Assembly (NCBI GenBank): GCA_022820625.1
Contig: JAJEFE010000127.1
Location: 1 to 64,000, forward strand
Length of the DNA stretch: 64,000 bases
From: Gammaproteobacteria bacterium
GTDB lineage: Bacteria > Pseudomonadota > Gammaproteobacteria > Steroidobacterales > Rariloculaceae
Direction: 5' to 3'
Below the pieces are notes generated by a model that saw only the letters and a list, made by a program, of their open reading frames with translations, had not been told where the DNA came from and did not search any database. Positions 46,092-56,600 of this stretch are shown one piece after another; position 1 is the stretch's first letter, and the number at the start of each line of letters is the position of its first letter. Made by a program: the position numbers and the translations under genes.

Positions 46092-46856
46092 CTACGCCGC
46101 TGCAGCCTCGAAAATTGCCAGGAAGTCCTGCGCATCCAGCGATGCGCCGCCCACCAGGCCGCCGTCGATGTCGTCCATGGCGAGCAGTTCGCGGGCGTTG
46201 GAACCCTTGACGCTGCCGCCGTAGAGGATCCTCAATTCGGCGGCGATTATATCATCCTGCCCTGCGATCAATCCGCGAATGAAGCCGTGAACTTCCTGGG
46301 CCTGTCGCGGGGTGGCGGTGTGCCCGGTACCAATGGCCCAGACGGGTTCATAGGCCACGACTGCGTCGGCGAAGGCAGCGGCCCCGGCTGACGACAATAC
46401 GCTTTCTACCTGCCGTCCCACGACCTCCTCGGTTCGCCCTGCTTCGCGATCTTCCAGCAATTCGCCGACACAGAGGATCGGCGTGAGGCCCTGCGCTTGC
46501 GCGGCGCTGAACTTGGCCGCAACCGTATCGTCGCCCTCCCCGAACAGCGCGCGCCGTTCCGAATGGCCCACGATGACAAAGTCGCAGCCCAGGTCTTTCA
46601 GCATCCTTCCCGACACCTCGCCCGTATAGGCCCCGGAATCGGCGAACGCGGCGAGATTCTGGGCGCCGAGATGGATGGGACCGCCGGAGAGGCGGCGGCC
46701 GACAGTCTGCAGATAGACCGGCGGCGGGCACAGCAGCATGCTCGCCCGGGAGGTCTCGCCGATTCCGCCCGTCAATGCGGCCGCAAGCACCTCGCAGGAC
46801 GCGAGCGAGCCGTGCATCTTCCAGTTTCCCGCGATGAGCGGGGTTCTCTTCGTCAT
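46092..46856 (-). CDS. tpiA: Triosephosphate isomerase
   Basis: A 254-residue enzyme interconverting dihydroxyacetone phosphate and glyceraldehyde 3-phosphate. AGNWKMHG places Lys13 at the active site, VGHSERR gives His98, [11 protein letters not shown] the catalytic base Glu170, and the phosphate-binding [11 protein letters not shown] and GGLVGGASL end the protein. Start ATG 46856 ([13 protein letters not shown]); a longer frame overlaps glmM and is not needed. Position between glmM and secG is as in Pseudomonas. Confidence 0.97.
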   Translation of the reverse strand: MTKRTPLIAGNWKMHGSLASCEVLAAALTGGIGETSRASMLLCPPPVYLQTVGRRLSGGPIHLGAQNLAAFADSGAYTGEVSGRMLKDLGCDFVIVGHSERRALFGEGDDTVAAKFSAAQAQGLTPILCVGELLEDREAGRTEEVVGRQVESVLSSAGAAAFADAVVAYEPVWAIGTGHTATPRQAQEVHGFIRGLIAGQDDIIAAELRILYGGSVKGSNARELLAMDDIDGGLVGGASLDAQDFLAIFEAAAA

Positions 46857-46902
46857 ATCTGTAGTCGCCAGGAGGTTGAATGCCGGTCGGCCGGCGCAGA
46901 GC

Positions 46903-48258
46903 TTACGAACCGGCGGCCATGGAATCAATACGGCTTCTCACCGAATCCGCCAGGCGGTGGGCCACCGAGGAGACGGTTTCTTCGTCCTCGCCCTCCACCA
47001 TCACGCGAATCACGGGCTCCGTGCCGGAGGCCCGAAGAACCACGCGGCCGTGTTTTCCGAGAACTGCCTCAGCTTCGCCTACGGCGTCGCGGATGGCAGG
47101 TTCTTTGTTGACGTCAAGTGTGTGTGCGGCCTCGACGTTGACGATCAGTTGCGGGTAGACCGGCATGTCCTCGACAAGTTCCCGGAGGCTGGCTCCGGTA
47201 CGGCGCATTACCGCGAGGACCTGTAGCGCGGTGACGAGGCCGTCGCCGGTGGTGGCCTTGTCGAGGCACAGGACGTGTCCCGAGGTCTCACCGCCCAGTA
47301 TTCCGCCGCTGGCCTTGAGCATCTCCAGGACGTGGCGGTCGCCTACCTTCGCGCGGCGAAATTCGATGCCGAGTTCCCCAAGCGCTGTTTCAAGGCCCAG
47401 GTTGCTCATTACCGTGCCGACGACCGGGCCTCGCAACGCACCCTGCTCCAGCCTGTCGCGCGCCAGGATATAGAGCAGGCGGTCACCGTCGATCAATTCA
47501 CCGCTTTCGTCCACCATCACCACACGGTCGCCGTCGCCGTCCAGCGCCAATCCGGCGTGGGCGCGCACACCCGTCACCGTCAATTGCAACAAGTCAGGCC
47601 GGGTCGCGCCGCAGCCGTCATTGATGTTCCGCCCGTTGGGAGAACAGCCAACCGGCACCACTTCCGCCGCCAGATCCTCCATCACCCGAGGCGCAACCTT
47701 GTAGGCGGCGCCGTGGGAGGCATCCACCACCAGTTTCAGTCCTTCGAAGTTCATACCGCCGGGAATCGTCCGCTTGCAGAACTCCTGGTAGTCCACCCGC
47801 GTGTCGGCGATATGCCTGGCCTGCCCCAGCGCCCTGGAGGAACGGGTCACGACTGGCGATTCGAGCTGCGCCTCAATGGCCTCCTCGATCTCGTCGGAGA
47901 GCTTGGCGCCCGCGCGGTCGAACAGCTTGATGCCGTTGTCGTAGTAGGGATTGTGTGAGGCACTGATTACGATACCGAAGTCAGCGCCCAGCTTCCTGGT
48001 TAGAAAAGCGATAGCAGGCGTCGGCAACGGCCCCGTGAGCAGCACGTCAACGCCGGATGCCACAAATCCCGCCTCCATGGCCGATTCGAACATATAGCCC
48101 GAGACGCGCGTGTCCTTGCCGATAAGCACCGACCCGCCATCGGGCGCCAGCACCCGGGCCGCCGCGCTGGCCAATCGTAACGCGAATTCCACAGTCATCG
48201 GCGGCCGGCCGACTTCCCCACGAATCCCGTCAGTACCGAAATAGCGCTTGGACGGCAT
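46903..48258 (-). CDS. glmM: Phosphoglucosamine mutase
   Basis: A 451-residue enzyme converting glucosamine 6-phosphate to glucosamine 1-phosphate for cell-wall precursor synthesis. KRYFGTDGIRG begins the protein, ISASHNPYYDNG carries the phosphoserine Ser101, DGDGDRV (about 240-246) binds magnesium, GETSGH recognises the sugar, and RASGTEPVIRVMVEG binds phosphate. ATG 48258 lies one base after the stop of the inserted unit's second gene, so glmM translation probably depends on that gene being translated. In relatives folP precedes it. Confidence 0.97.
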   Translation of the reverse strand: MPSKRYFGTDGIRGEVGRPPMTVEFALRLASAAARVLAPDGGSVLIGKDTRVSGYMFESAMEAGFVASGVDVLLTGPLPTPAIAFLTRKLGADFGIVISASHNPYYDNGIKLFDRAGAKLSDEIEEAIEAQLESPVVTRSSRALGQARHIADTRVDYQEFCKRTIPGGMNFEGLKLVVDASHGAAYKVAPRVMEDLAAEVVPVGCSPNGRNINDGCGATRPDLLQLTVTGVRAHAGLALDGDGDRVVMVDESGELIDGDRLLYILARDRLEQGALRGPVVGTVMSNLGLETALGELGIEFRRAKVGDRHVLEMLKASGGILGGETSGHVLCLDKATTGDGLVTALQVLAVMRRTGASLRELVEDMPVYPQLIVNVEAAHTLDVNKEPAIRDAVGEAEAVLGKHGRVVLRASGTEPVIRVMVEGEDEETVSSVAHRLADSVRSRIDSMAAGS

Positions 48259-48259
48259 T

Positions 48260-48727
48260 TCAGGAATCAGATTTCTCTTCCAGGACTACTGCTGGATGCA
48301 TGGCAACAACACACTGCGAAATCAGATCGCCGACATACATTGCGAGGTCTGATTCACCAGGCGGCAGTCCTGTAACTTCCGCATGTGATGGGTCGGCTTC
48401 ATACACTTCATCCGCTTCAAGCGGTTCATGAACGATACGCAGCAGCATCGACTCTTCCGAGACCGACCGGATGGTTGCGCCGACGTTCAACTCAGCGAAT
48501 CGTGCGGCTGGTTTTCTTTCCAATCGACATAGCTGGCGAACCTTTGCCATTTGATAGCCCTTTCCTGATCCCAACACCTCCAGCCAGTTTACCGATAGCC
48601 CTGTTTCGTCCGGTCGATTCGGACGCAGCCGAAAGTCCGCGCCATCCGGAGTTCCATCCTTGCGAATCATGCTCGGCTTGACATAACGAACGATGTGATC
48701 GTCCTGTGGCAAATCATCGTTTTTCAT
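48260..48727 (-). CDS. Hypothetical protein, second gene of the inserted ftsH-glmM unit
   Basis: A 155-residue protein that I cannot place in a named family. Visible blocks: HIVRYVKPSMI (about 12-22), GADFRLRP and GLSVNWLEVLGSGKGYQMAKVRQL, then ESMLLRIVHEPL and GESDLAMYVGDLIS. It is soluble, with no signal or helix-turn-helix obvious. ATG 48727 overlaps the stop of the preceding gene by four bases (ATGA), so the two are made together; glmM follows after one base. Codon use and base composition are AT-richer than neighbours, indicating acquisition. It may act as partner, immunity or substrate-selector of the larger protein (inference). Confidence 0.7.
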   Translation of the reverse strand: MKNDDLPQDDHIVRYVKPSMIRKDGTPDGADFRLRPNRPDETGLSVNWLEVLGSGKGYQMAKVRQLCRLERKPAARFAELNVGATIRSVSEESMLLRIVHEPLEADEVYEADPSHAEVTGLPPGESDLAMYVGDLISQCVVAMHPAVVLEEKSDS

Positions 48728-49914
48728 TCGTATAGCAGGGATTGAAGTTCGAACGCTCGAATCTGGCTCTCGAATCCAGCAACCGTGTCCCTCCCAACGA
48801 CTCTCGAAACTGGCCGCGACGCGCATCTCCGCTTGAAAAGAACAAACTGCACAATATCGTCACCGAGAAACTGCAACCCCACGTGTGTCTCCTTTTCATC
48901 CTGCCAGACCGCACGCAGATTGCCATTGTCGATCAGCACGAGCTCGAACCGGCGCAGTCGAGGCCCGGCGCCAAAGAAATTCCAGAATCCCTGTTCGGAC
49001 TCCGGACGAAGCGAGTAACCATCGTCCACCGCATAAGCGCATAGTTCCTTGATTCGCGAACGGTAGATATCGGAATCTTCCAATCGAAGGACGTCGGGTT
49101 CATAGAGTTGAGCTGCTTTCTCGGCAACAAGATTATTTGTATAGCTCGCGCTATTCCCGGTGTCGTCGACGTGCGAATAATGGAAACTCAACTTCTGTGA
49201 CATATCGGCAAACCTAGAAACGTTTTCGGTCAGGCGTGCAGAAGGATTGACGATAAAGAAACTCCTTGCGGATCCTGCCCCTGAGCGCACTGCAATTGCA
49301 TTTCCTCCAAGCTTTTTGAGCCAATAGTCTATCTCCTGAATATTGCGGTACTTTCGCGTGTGATGGTGATAAACAACCACGGTGCGACCACCGTGGGCCA
49401 AAGTTTCAACTTCACTTACGGGTATCCGCTTCCAGTGTTTTACGGTTCCATAGCGAAATTTCTCGTTTTCATATAATCCGTTATCCGGATCAACAAAAAT
49501 CAAATTACACTCATCGAGCTTCCTTCGGGACTCGTCAAACCAACCCCTGCGCCACTTCTTGCGATTCTGATGGTCTGCTACCGTATTTCGCGCTATGGAA
49601 TGAGGGGGAGTCAGTCTCTTCGAGAAAAATCTCGTATTGTTTCCAAGAATTTCGCTATCGCATTCGATTGAGGCTACCTTTCGGGCTTTGCGTTCTACTA
49701 TCTCCTTGAGTTTCCAATAGAGTTCTTTGTCCAGATGCTCCCAGTCCTTCCGTCTCCGCCTGTCAAGGTACTCCAAGTGGCCACCATCGCCGTTGGGTTC
49801 GTCGGGGTACAGATACCACGCCACTCCAAGTCTTCCACCTTCGACCTTGCGTATGAGACGAAGGAGAGCGTACTTGACGTAATCGCCTATATCTCCGGTG
49901 TACCTGTCTTGCAT
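48724..49914 (-). CDS. Hypothetical two-domain protein, first gene of the inserted ftsH-glmM unit
   Basis: A 396-residue protein. Domain 1 (about 1-245) begins DRYTGDIGDYVKYALLR and contains LGVAWYLYPDE, NLIFVDPDNGL (Asp142-Pro-Asp144) and VVVYHHHTRKY (His183-185), a Rossmann-like layout recalling methyltransferase or nuclease folds but without a clear SAM motif I. A linker follows, then domain 2 (about 297-396) with IDNGNLRAVWQ, VGLQFLGDDIVQFVLFKRR and a C-terminal helix. No signal, no membrane helix. It starts at ATG 49914, 168 bases beyond the ftsH stop; that gap shows nothing I recognise, not even folP remains. Lower GC than flanking genes. Function is unknown. Confidence 0.75.
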   Translation of the reverse strand: MQDRYTGDIGDYVKYALLRLIRKVEGGRLGVAWYLYPDEPNGDGGHLEYLDRRRRKDWEHLDKELYWKLKEIVERKARKVASIECDSEILGNNTRFFSKRLTPPHSIARNTVADHQNRKKWRRGWFDESRRKLDECNLIFVDPDNGLYENEKFRYGTVKHWKRIPVSEVETLAHGGRTVVVYHHHTRKYRNIQEIDYWLKKLGGNAIAVRSGAGSARSFFIVNPSARLTENVSRFADMSQKLSFHYSHVDDTGNSASYTNNLVAEKAAQLYEPDVLRLEDSDIYRSRIKELCAYAVDDGYSLRPESEQGFWNFFGAGPRLRRFELVLIDNGNLRAVWQDEKETHVGLQFLGDDIVQFVLFKRRCASRPVSRVVGRDTVAGFESQIRAFELQSLLYE

Positions 49915-50082
49915 AGGATAAGTACGTGATGACTATCGCTTACGGCATTGGCTACGGGCTAATGGCAACAAGCGATATGACGCTCGATCAAGCGCAGCAG
50001 ACTGTCACCGGGACGCCGTTCAGCAATTCCTCGCGGTGCAATACAGGGAAATCCCGCAGTTTCGCGCGTGCCGGTCCGACAA

Positions 50083-52002
50083 TCAGTGCTGGCCCGCGGG
50101 ACCGCCCAGCGGTGGCGTGCCCTTTTCCTCGGCGGGCCTGGGTTTGGTCGAAAGGCCCTCGCCGGGTTCGGAGTCGTCCCAGTCTTCCGGCGGACTGGGC
50201 TCGCGGTTTTCCATGACTTCCTGGATCTGGTTCTCGTCGAGGGTTTCGTACTTCACCAGCGCGTTGGCCATCAGGTGCAGCTTGTCCATCTCGCGCTCGA
50301 GAATGCTCTTGGCGTCGACGTAGCAGACGTCCACCAGCTTGCGAACCTCTTCGTCGATGGCGTGCGCAGTCACGTCGGATACCTGCTTGTGGCGGGTGAC
50401 GCTGCGGCCGAGGAAGATCTCGCCGTCGTCCTCGCTGTAGGTCAGCGGGCCCAATCGGTCGGACAAGCCCCACTTGGTCACCATGTTGCGGGCAATCTCC
50501 GTGGCGCGCTCGATGTCGTTGGAAGCCCCCGTGGTCACGTAGTCTGCGCCGTAGATGATCTCCTCGGCGATGCGGCCGCCGAAGAGGCTCTTCATCTGGC
50601 TGAGGAGGCGCTGCCTGGAGTAGCTGTAGCGGTCCTCTTCCGGCAGGAACATGGTCAGGCCCAGCGCCCTGCCCCGCGGAATGATGGTCACCTTGTAGAC
50701 GGGATCGTGCTCCGGGACATGGAGGCCGACGATGGCGTGCCCGGCCTCGTGGTAGGCCGTGAGCCGCTTGTCGTCCTCGCTCATGACCATGGAGCGGCGC
50801 TCGGTACCCATCATGATCTTGTCCTTGGCGCTGTCGAACTCTTCCATGCCGACGGTGCGCCGGTTGGCGCGGGCCGCCAGCAATGCCGCCTCGTTGACGA
50901 GATTGGCCAGGTCCGCACCGGAAAATCCGGGCGTGCCGCGTGCGATTACCGACGGCCGTACGCTCTTGCCGATCGGCACCTTGCGCATGTGGACTTTCAG
51001 TATCTGCTCGCGGCCGCGCACGTCGGGCAGCGGCACCACCACCTGGCGGTCGAACCGCCCCGGCCGCAACAGCGCCGGGTCGAGCACGTCCGGACGGTTG
51101 GTGGCGGCGATGACGATTACTCCCTCGTTGCCCTCGAAGCCGTCCATCTCCACCAGGAGCTGGTTCAGGGTCTGCTCGCGCTCGTCGTGCCCGCCGCCGA
51201 GTCCGGCGCCGCGATGGCGTCCGACGGCGTCGATCTCATCAATGAAGACGATGCACGGCGCGTGCTTCTTGGCCTGCTCGAACATGTCGCGGACACGGGA
51301 AGCGCCCACGCCCACGAACATCTCAACGAAATCGGATCCGGAAATCGTAAAGAACGGCACCTTGGCCTCGCCGGCGATGGCGCGCGCCAGCAGCGTCTTG
51401 CCCGTGCCCGGAGAACCAACCATGAGCACGCCCTTGGGAATCTTGCCGCCGAGGCGCTGGAACTTGGCAGGATCCTTGAGGAATTCGACGATCTCGACAA
51501 CTTCCTCCTTGGCCTCCTCGACACCCGCCACGTCGGCAAAGGTTACGCTGACCTGATCCTCGCCCAGCAGCCTGGCCCGGCTCTTGCCGAAGGACATGGC
51601 CCCGCGGCCCCCGCCGGCGCCCTGCATCTGGCGCATGAAGTAGATCCACACGGCGATCAACAGCAGGATCGGGAACGAGGAGACGAACAACTGCAGCAGG
51701 AACGACTGCTGCTCCGGCGGTTCCGCCTGGATGCGTACGTTGTTCTCCTGCAGCGTGGTGATCAGCAGGGTATTGTCGGTCTCCGGGTTATACGTCACGA
51801 ACGCGTCGCCATTGCGGTCGTACTCGATGGTGTCGCCCGTAAATGTCACCGTGGACACCGAGCCGTCCTTCACCTGGGCGATGAATTCCGAATAGGGAAC
51901 AGTCTCCACGCGCTGGTTCGCCGGCCCGAAGCTTCGAACCACAGACGCCAGCACGACGGCGATGACGATCCAGAGAATCGCGTTCCTTACCAAGTCGTTC
52001 AA
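50083..52002 (-). CDS. ftsH: ATP-dependent zinc metalloprotease FtsH
   Basis: A 639-residue inner-membrane protease for quality control of membrane and regulatory proteins. Two N-terminal helices (about 5-22 and 100-120), AAA module with GSPGTGKT (about 195) and [10 protein letters not shown], second region of homology [20 protein letters not shown], and zinc site HEAGH (about 418). The C-terminal tail is charged and proline-rich. The start is TTG 52002, with GGGGGTAGGG just upstream; no ATG fits the beginning [11 protein letters not shown]. It lies between rlmE and the inserted unit. Confidence 0.97.
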   Translation of the reverse strand: MNDLVRNAILWIVIAVVLASVVRSFGPANQRVETVPYSEFIAQVKDGSVSTVTFTGDTIEYDRNGDAFVTYNPETDNTLLITTLQENNVRIQAEPPEQQSFLLQLFVSSFPILLLIAVWIYFMRQMQGAGGGRGAMSFGKSRARLLGEDQVSVTFADVAGVEEAKEEVVEIVEFLKDPAKFQRLGGKIPKGVLMVGSPGTGKTLLARAIAGEAKVPFFTISGSDFVEMFVGVGASRVRDMFEQAKKHAPCIVFIDEIDAVGRHRGAGLGGGHDEREQTLNQLLVEMDGFEGNEGVIVIAATNRPDVLDPALLRPGRFDRQVVVPLPDVRGREQILKVHMRKVPIGKSVRPSVIARGTPGFSGADLANLVNEAALLAARANRRTVGMEEFDSAKDKIMMGTERRSMVMSEDDKRLTAYHEAGHAIVGLHVPEHDPVYKVTIIPRGRALGLTMFLPEEDRYSYSRQRLLSQMKSLFGGRIAEEIIYGADYVTTGASNDIERATEIARNMVTKWGLSDRLGPLTYSEDDGEIFLGRSVTRHKQVSDVTAHAIDEEVRKLVDVCYVDAKSILEREMDKLHLMANALVKYETLDENQIQEVMENREPSPPEDWDDSEPGEGLSTKPRPAEEKGTPPLGGPAGQH

Positions 52003-52107
52003 GACCCTACCCCCTTCGGCATTCCCGCCGAATACCGCAGCGGCCGCTGGTAGCAGAACCCGCCGATACACGGTTTTCGGCTGGTTCCGGCACTAAAGCG
52101 GACCCTA

Positions 52108-52731
52108 CTACATCCCATGATTTCTCGCCAGCAAGTACATTTCGCGGCTTTCCGGCCTGGAGGCCTTCGGTTTGATGGTTCGCACCCTCCCGAATCGTTT
52201 CCGCGTGCGTTCGACAAACGCTTCGAATCCTTCGCCCTGGAAGAGTTTGACCAGGAAACTACCCTTGCGTTCAAGCTCTTCGCAGGCAAATTCCAGGGCC
52301 TCCTCGGCCAGGTGCATCGCCCGGGGCTGATCCACGTCGCGATACCCAGTGATATTGGGCGCCATGTCCGACATTACAAGGTCTGCCCGAGACCCATCCA
52401 ATGCAGCGACGATCTGCTTCCGGGTCGCCGCCTCGGTGAAATCTCCCTGAACAAATCGGACGCCCCGGATTGGATCCATCGGCTGCAGGTCCACCGCCAG
52501 CAGACGCCCGGCGGAGCCGACTTTCCCAGCCGCGTACTGGCTCCAGCTCCCTGGACAAGAGCCGAGATCCACGCAGGACATTCCCTTTCCAAACAATCGC
52601 TCCCTGACATCAATCTGTTCCAGTTTGAATACTGCCCGGCTTCGCCATCCTTCCCGGGCGGCGCGAGACATGAACGCATCGCTGCCCCGCTGGCGGCGCC
52701 AGTGCCCGGAGGCTTTGGATCGACGGCTCAA
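52108..52731 (-). CDS. rlmE: 23S rRNA (uridine2552-2'-O)-methyltransferase RlmE
   Basis: A 207-residue enzyme that methylates the ribose of U2552 in the 50S subunit. Conserved blocks: SRAVFKLEQID (catalytic Lys), CVDLGSCPGSWSQYA (SAM site), VMSDMAPNITG (catalytic Asp), GSFLVKLFQGEG (catalytic Lys) and KASRPESREMYLLA (Glu). The start is TTG 52731 with GGAAG six bases upstream. It is followed by ftsH 105 bases downstream, as in most gammaproteobacteria. Confidence 0.95.
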   Translation of the reverse strand: MSRRSKASGHWRRQRGSDAFMSRAAREGWRSRAVFKLEQIDVRERLFGKGMSCVDLGSCPGSWSQYAAGKVGSAGRLLAVDLQPMDPIRGVRFVQGDFTEAATRKQIVAALDGSRADLVMSDMAPNITGYRDVDQPRAMHLAEEALEFACEELERKGSFLVKLFQGEGFEAFVERTRKRFGRVRTIKPKASRPESREMYLLARNHGM

Positions 52732-52765
52732 TGCGTACTTCCATGCCGGCCGCCCGACAAGGAAT

Positions 52766-53023
52766 TCAACCCAGGAGGTCCGAAGCGAAAAGTTGCGCCG
52801 CCAACAGCAGGCCGACTATTCCGATGGCACACGTGTACAGCCGCATGGTGATCCTGGCTTCGAGCGCCTTCAGGTCAGCTTTGAGCGCCGTCACGTCGGC
52901 TTTCGTGGCAAGACCCTCGTCGGACTGGATGATGGCATTCACAATCGCGCTTGCCTGCTCAGGTTGTATTCCGGCGGCTTCCAATGAACGGATAGTCGCG
53001 GCAGTGTCGATAGTGTAGCCCAT
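52766..53023 (-). CDS. Small coiled-coil membrane protein (DUF1640/CCDC90-like)
   Basis: An 85-residue protein: an N-terminal helix (DTAATIRSLEAAGIQPEQA), a coiled coil with repeated LATKADVTALKADLKALEAR, and one C-terminal membrane helix (CAIGIVGLLLAAQLF). This is the layout of DUF1640-type small proteins, whose function in bacteria is unknown. ATG 53023 has AGGGA about 8 bases upstream. It sits between greA and rlmE, where yhbY (divergent) is usual. Bases 53024-53178 are non-coding. Confidence 0.75.
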   Translation of the reverse strand: MGYTIDTAATIRSLEAAGIQPEQASAIVNAIIQSDEGLATKADVTALKADLKALEARITMRLYTCAIGIVGLLLAAQLFASDLLG

Positions 53024-53178
53024 TGCGGATTTCCCTGTGGCGGTTCGTAGCAAACGTCCTCGCTCAATTTGTATGAAAGTCTGTCGCAGTGCACGCGGTC
53101 TTTCTGGCTGGATTGGCCAGTTTTACCGGCTGACGCCCGATTCGAGCTGAAAGTGAGCAAGTCGGCAGAGCAGCGACC

Positions 53179-53652
53179 CTACACGTACTCCACCCCGACG
53201 ATTTCGTACGACTGCCGGCCCTTGGGCGCGGCGACCTCGATCTCGTCGCCCTCCCGCTTGCCGATCATGGCGCGCGCCAGCGGCGAACGAATGGAGATCA
53301 GGCCCTGCCTGATGTCGGATTCGTCTTCGCCGACGATCTGGTAGCGCTTTTCGGTATCGTCTTCAGCGTTGACCAGGTGAACTGTCGCGCCGAACACCAC
53401 CTTGCCGCCGGCGTCCAGCTTCTCCACGTCGATGATCTGCGCCAGGGAGAGCTTGGCCTCGATATCCCGGATGCGCGCTTCGGCCAGCCCCTGCTGCTCC
53501 TTGGCGGCATGGTATTCGGCGTTCTCGCGCAGGTCGCCGTGCTCCCTGGCGGCGCCGATGGCGGCGCTGATCTGTGGCCGCTCGGCCTTGAGGCGCTGCA
53601 GTTCCTCGCGAAGCAGACGCGCGCCGCGAACCGTCAGGGGAACCTTGTTCAC
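53179..53652 (-). CDS. greA: Transcription elongation factor GreA
   Basis: A 157-residue factor that stimulates RNA cleavage by backtracked RNA polymerase. The N-terminal coiled coil has the acidic tip [21 protein letters not shown] (split as [12 protein letters not shown]), and the C-terminal FKBP-like domain has [18 protein letters not shown]. The start is GTG 53652. It lies 31 bases after carB, the order seen in Pseudomonas. Confidence 0.97.
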   Translation of the reverse strand: MNKVPLTVRGARLLREELQRLKAERPQISAAIGAAREHGDLRENAEYHAAKEQQGLAEARIRDIEAKLSLAQIIDVEKLDAGGKVVFGATVHLVNAEDDTEKRYQIVGEDESDIRQGLISIRSPLARAMIGKREGDEIEVAAPKGRQSYEIVGVEYV

Positions 53653-53683
53653 CTGGCCATCCCGTTCAACGGACCGTCCCGGT

Positions 53684-56600
53684 TCACTGTGCCATTTCCC
53701 GGTGCAGGTCCCGCAGCCGGTTCACGACCACGTTGTCCATGTAGTCCAGCGCGTCGCAGGTCGCCGCCGCGGCGGGGAGCGTCGTGTAGTACGTCACCTT
53801 CCGATGCACCGCCGCAACCCGGATGGAGTGCGACTCCTTGATGGCCTGCTTGCCCTCGGTGGTATTGACGATCAGGCTGATCTCGTCGTTCTTGATCATG
53901 TCCACGACGTGCGGGCGGCCCTCCCTGACCTTGTTGATGCGCCGGCAGCGGACCCCGCCGTCGGCCAGCGCCCGTGCCGTGCCGCCCGTCGCCACGATTT
54001 CGAACCCCCGATCCGCAAGGATATGTCCCAGTTTCACGGCAGCCGGCTTGTCCGGATCTCGAACGCTGATCAGCGCTGTCCCACCGCGGGGCAATGCAAC
54101 CCCTGAGGCCGCCTGGGCCTTGGCATAAGCCTCCCCGAAACTGCGCCCCGTCCCCATCACCTCACCGGTGGACTTCATTTCAGGGCCGAGAATGGGGTCC
54201 GCCTCGGGGAACTTGATGAACGGGAATACCGATTCCTTGACAGAAAAGTAAGGCGGCCTGGCGTTGAACTCGACGCCCTGCTCCCTAAAAGTGATGCCCG
54301 CCATCGCCTTGGCGGCGATCTTCGCGAACGGCTGACCGGTGGCCTTGGAAACGAAGGGAATCGTGCGCGACGCCCTCGGGTTGACCTCGAGCACGTAAAT
54401 CGTGCCGTTGTGGATCGCGAACTGGGTGTTCATGATGCCGACCACGCCCAGCGCCCGGGCCATGGCAGTCACCTGTACCTCCAGTTCCTGCTCCTGTTCG
54501 CCGGTCAGCGTATGGGGCGGCAGACAGCAACCGGAGTCGCCGGAGTGGATCCCGGCCTGCTCCACGTGTTCCATGATGCCGCCGACGATGACCTGTTCGC
54601 CGTCGCACACCGCGTCCACGTCCACTTCCACGGCCAGATCCAGGAAGCGGTCCAGCAGCACGGGGCTCTCGTTGGAAACACTGACCGCCTCGCCCATGTA
54701 TTCCCTGAGGTCGTCTTCCTCGTAGACGATCTCCATTGCCCGGCCGCCGAGCACGTAAGAAGGCCGCACGACCAGCGGATACCCCACCTCCGCCGCCATC
54801 TCCACCGCTTCCCCAGTGGTCCGCGCCGTACGGTTCGGCGGCTGTTTCAGGCCCAGGCGCTCGATGAGTTGCTGGAAACGCTCCCGGTCCTCCGCAAGGT
54901 CGATGGAATCCGGGCTGGTGCCGATGATGGGGACGCCGGCCGCTTCCAGGGGCCGCGCAAGCTTCAGAGGCGTCTGCCCGCCGTACTGGACGATCACGCC
55001 CAGCGGCCGCTCCTTGTCCACGATGGCGAGCACGTCTTCCAGAGTGAGCGGCTCGAAGTAGAGCCGGTCCGAGGTATCGAAGTCCGTGGACACGGTCTCC
55101 GGGTTGCAGTTCACCATGATGGTCTCGAAACCGGCCTCCTTGAGCGCGAAGGCCGCGTGGACGCAGCAGTAGTCGAATTCGATACCCTGCCCGATCCGGT
55201 TCGGCCCCCCGCCCAGGATCATGATCTTTCGCGCCCCGGTGGGATCCGACTCGCATTCGCTCTCGTAGGTGGAGTACAGGTAGGCGGTATGGCTGACGAA
55301 TTCCGCCGCGCAGGTGTCAACTCTTTTGAATACTGGCTTTAAGTTATAACCATAACGTTTTGATCTAACGTCGTTTTCATTCAAGCCAATCAAATCGCCG
55401 ATACGACTGTCGGAAAAGCCCTTACGCTTCAGTTGCCACATGCGCTCGGCCGTCAGACCGTCCGCACCATGGGCCTTCAGGCGCCCTTCTTCCTCCACCA
55501 GGTCGCGAATTTGCGCCAGGAACCACAAGTCGATTCCCGTGAGTTCGCCCACCTCACCAAGTGTCAGCCCATGCCGGAAGGCATCGGCGACATACCAGAT
55601 GCGTTGCGCACCCGCCATGCGCAGTTCCCGGTGCAGGGCGTCCCGGTCTTCTCGAGTACGCACTTCCCCACAGGCGGGGTTGAGTCCGTCGGTCCCCGTT
55701 TCAAGCCCTCGCAAAGCCTTCTGCAGCGACTCCTGGAAGGTGCGGCCGATGGCCATGACCTCGCCGACGGACTTCATCTGCGTGGTGAGCCGGTCGTTGG
55801 CCTGGGGGAACTTCTCGAAGGTGAACCGGGGCACCTTGGTGACCACGTAGTCGATGCTCGGCTCGAAGGACGCCGGCGTTGCGCCCCCGGTGATCTCGTT
55901 GCGCAACTCGTCCAGCGTGTAGCCCACCGCCAGTTTCGCCGCCACCTTGGCGATGGGGAACCCGGTCGCCTTGGAAGCCAGCGCGGAGGACCGCGACACG
56001 CGGGGATTCATTTCGATGATGATCAGGCGGCCGTCTTCCGGGTTCACGGCGAACTGCACGTTCGAACCGCCGGTATCCACGCCGATCTTGCGCAGCACGT
56101 CGATGGAGGCGTCGCGCATCAACTGGTATTCCTTGTCGGTAGTGTCTTCGAGGGCGCCACGGTGATGGAGTCGCCGGTGTGAATCCCCATGGGATCGAGG
56201 TTCTCGATGGAACAGACGATGATGCAATTGTCGTTGTGGTCCCGGACCACCTCCATCTCGAATTCCTTCCACCCCAGCACCGACTCTTCCAGGAGAACCT
56301 CCGTGGTCGGCGACTGGTCCAGGCCGCGGGAGACGATCTCCTCGAATTCCTCCCGGTTGTAGGCGATCCCGCCGCCGCTGCCGCCCAGCGTGAACGACGG
56401 CCGCACGATGGTCGGGAACCCCACTTCCGCCTGAATCTCCCAGGCCCTGTCGAGGTCCTTCGCGACATCGGCTTTGGGGACTTCCAGCCCGATCTCCCGC
56501 ATCGCGTCGCGAAAGCGCTCGCGGTCTTCCGCCATGTCGATGGCGTCGCGGGAGGCGCCGATCAGTTCCACGCCGTATTTCTCAAGGACCCCGTGGCGAA

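Noticed and set aside
49926-50216. A 96-codon open frame on the + strand between ftsH and the inserted unit
   Set aside because: Most of it is antisense to the end of ftsH, it has no ribosome site, and it matches nothing I recognise.
56119-56272. Programmed frameshifting in carB
   Set aside because: No slippery heptamer or downstream pseudoknot is obvious at the junction, and carB is not known to be recoded; a lost base is simpler.
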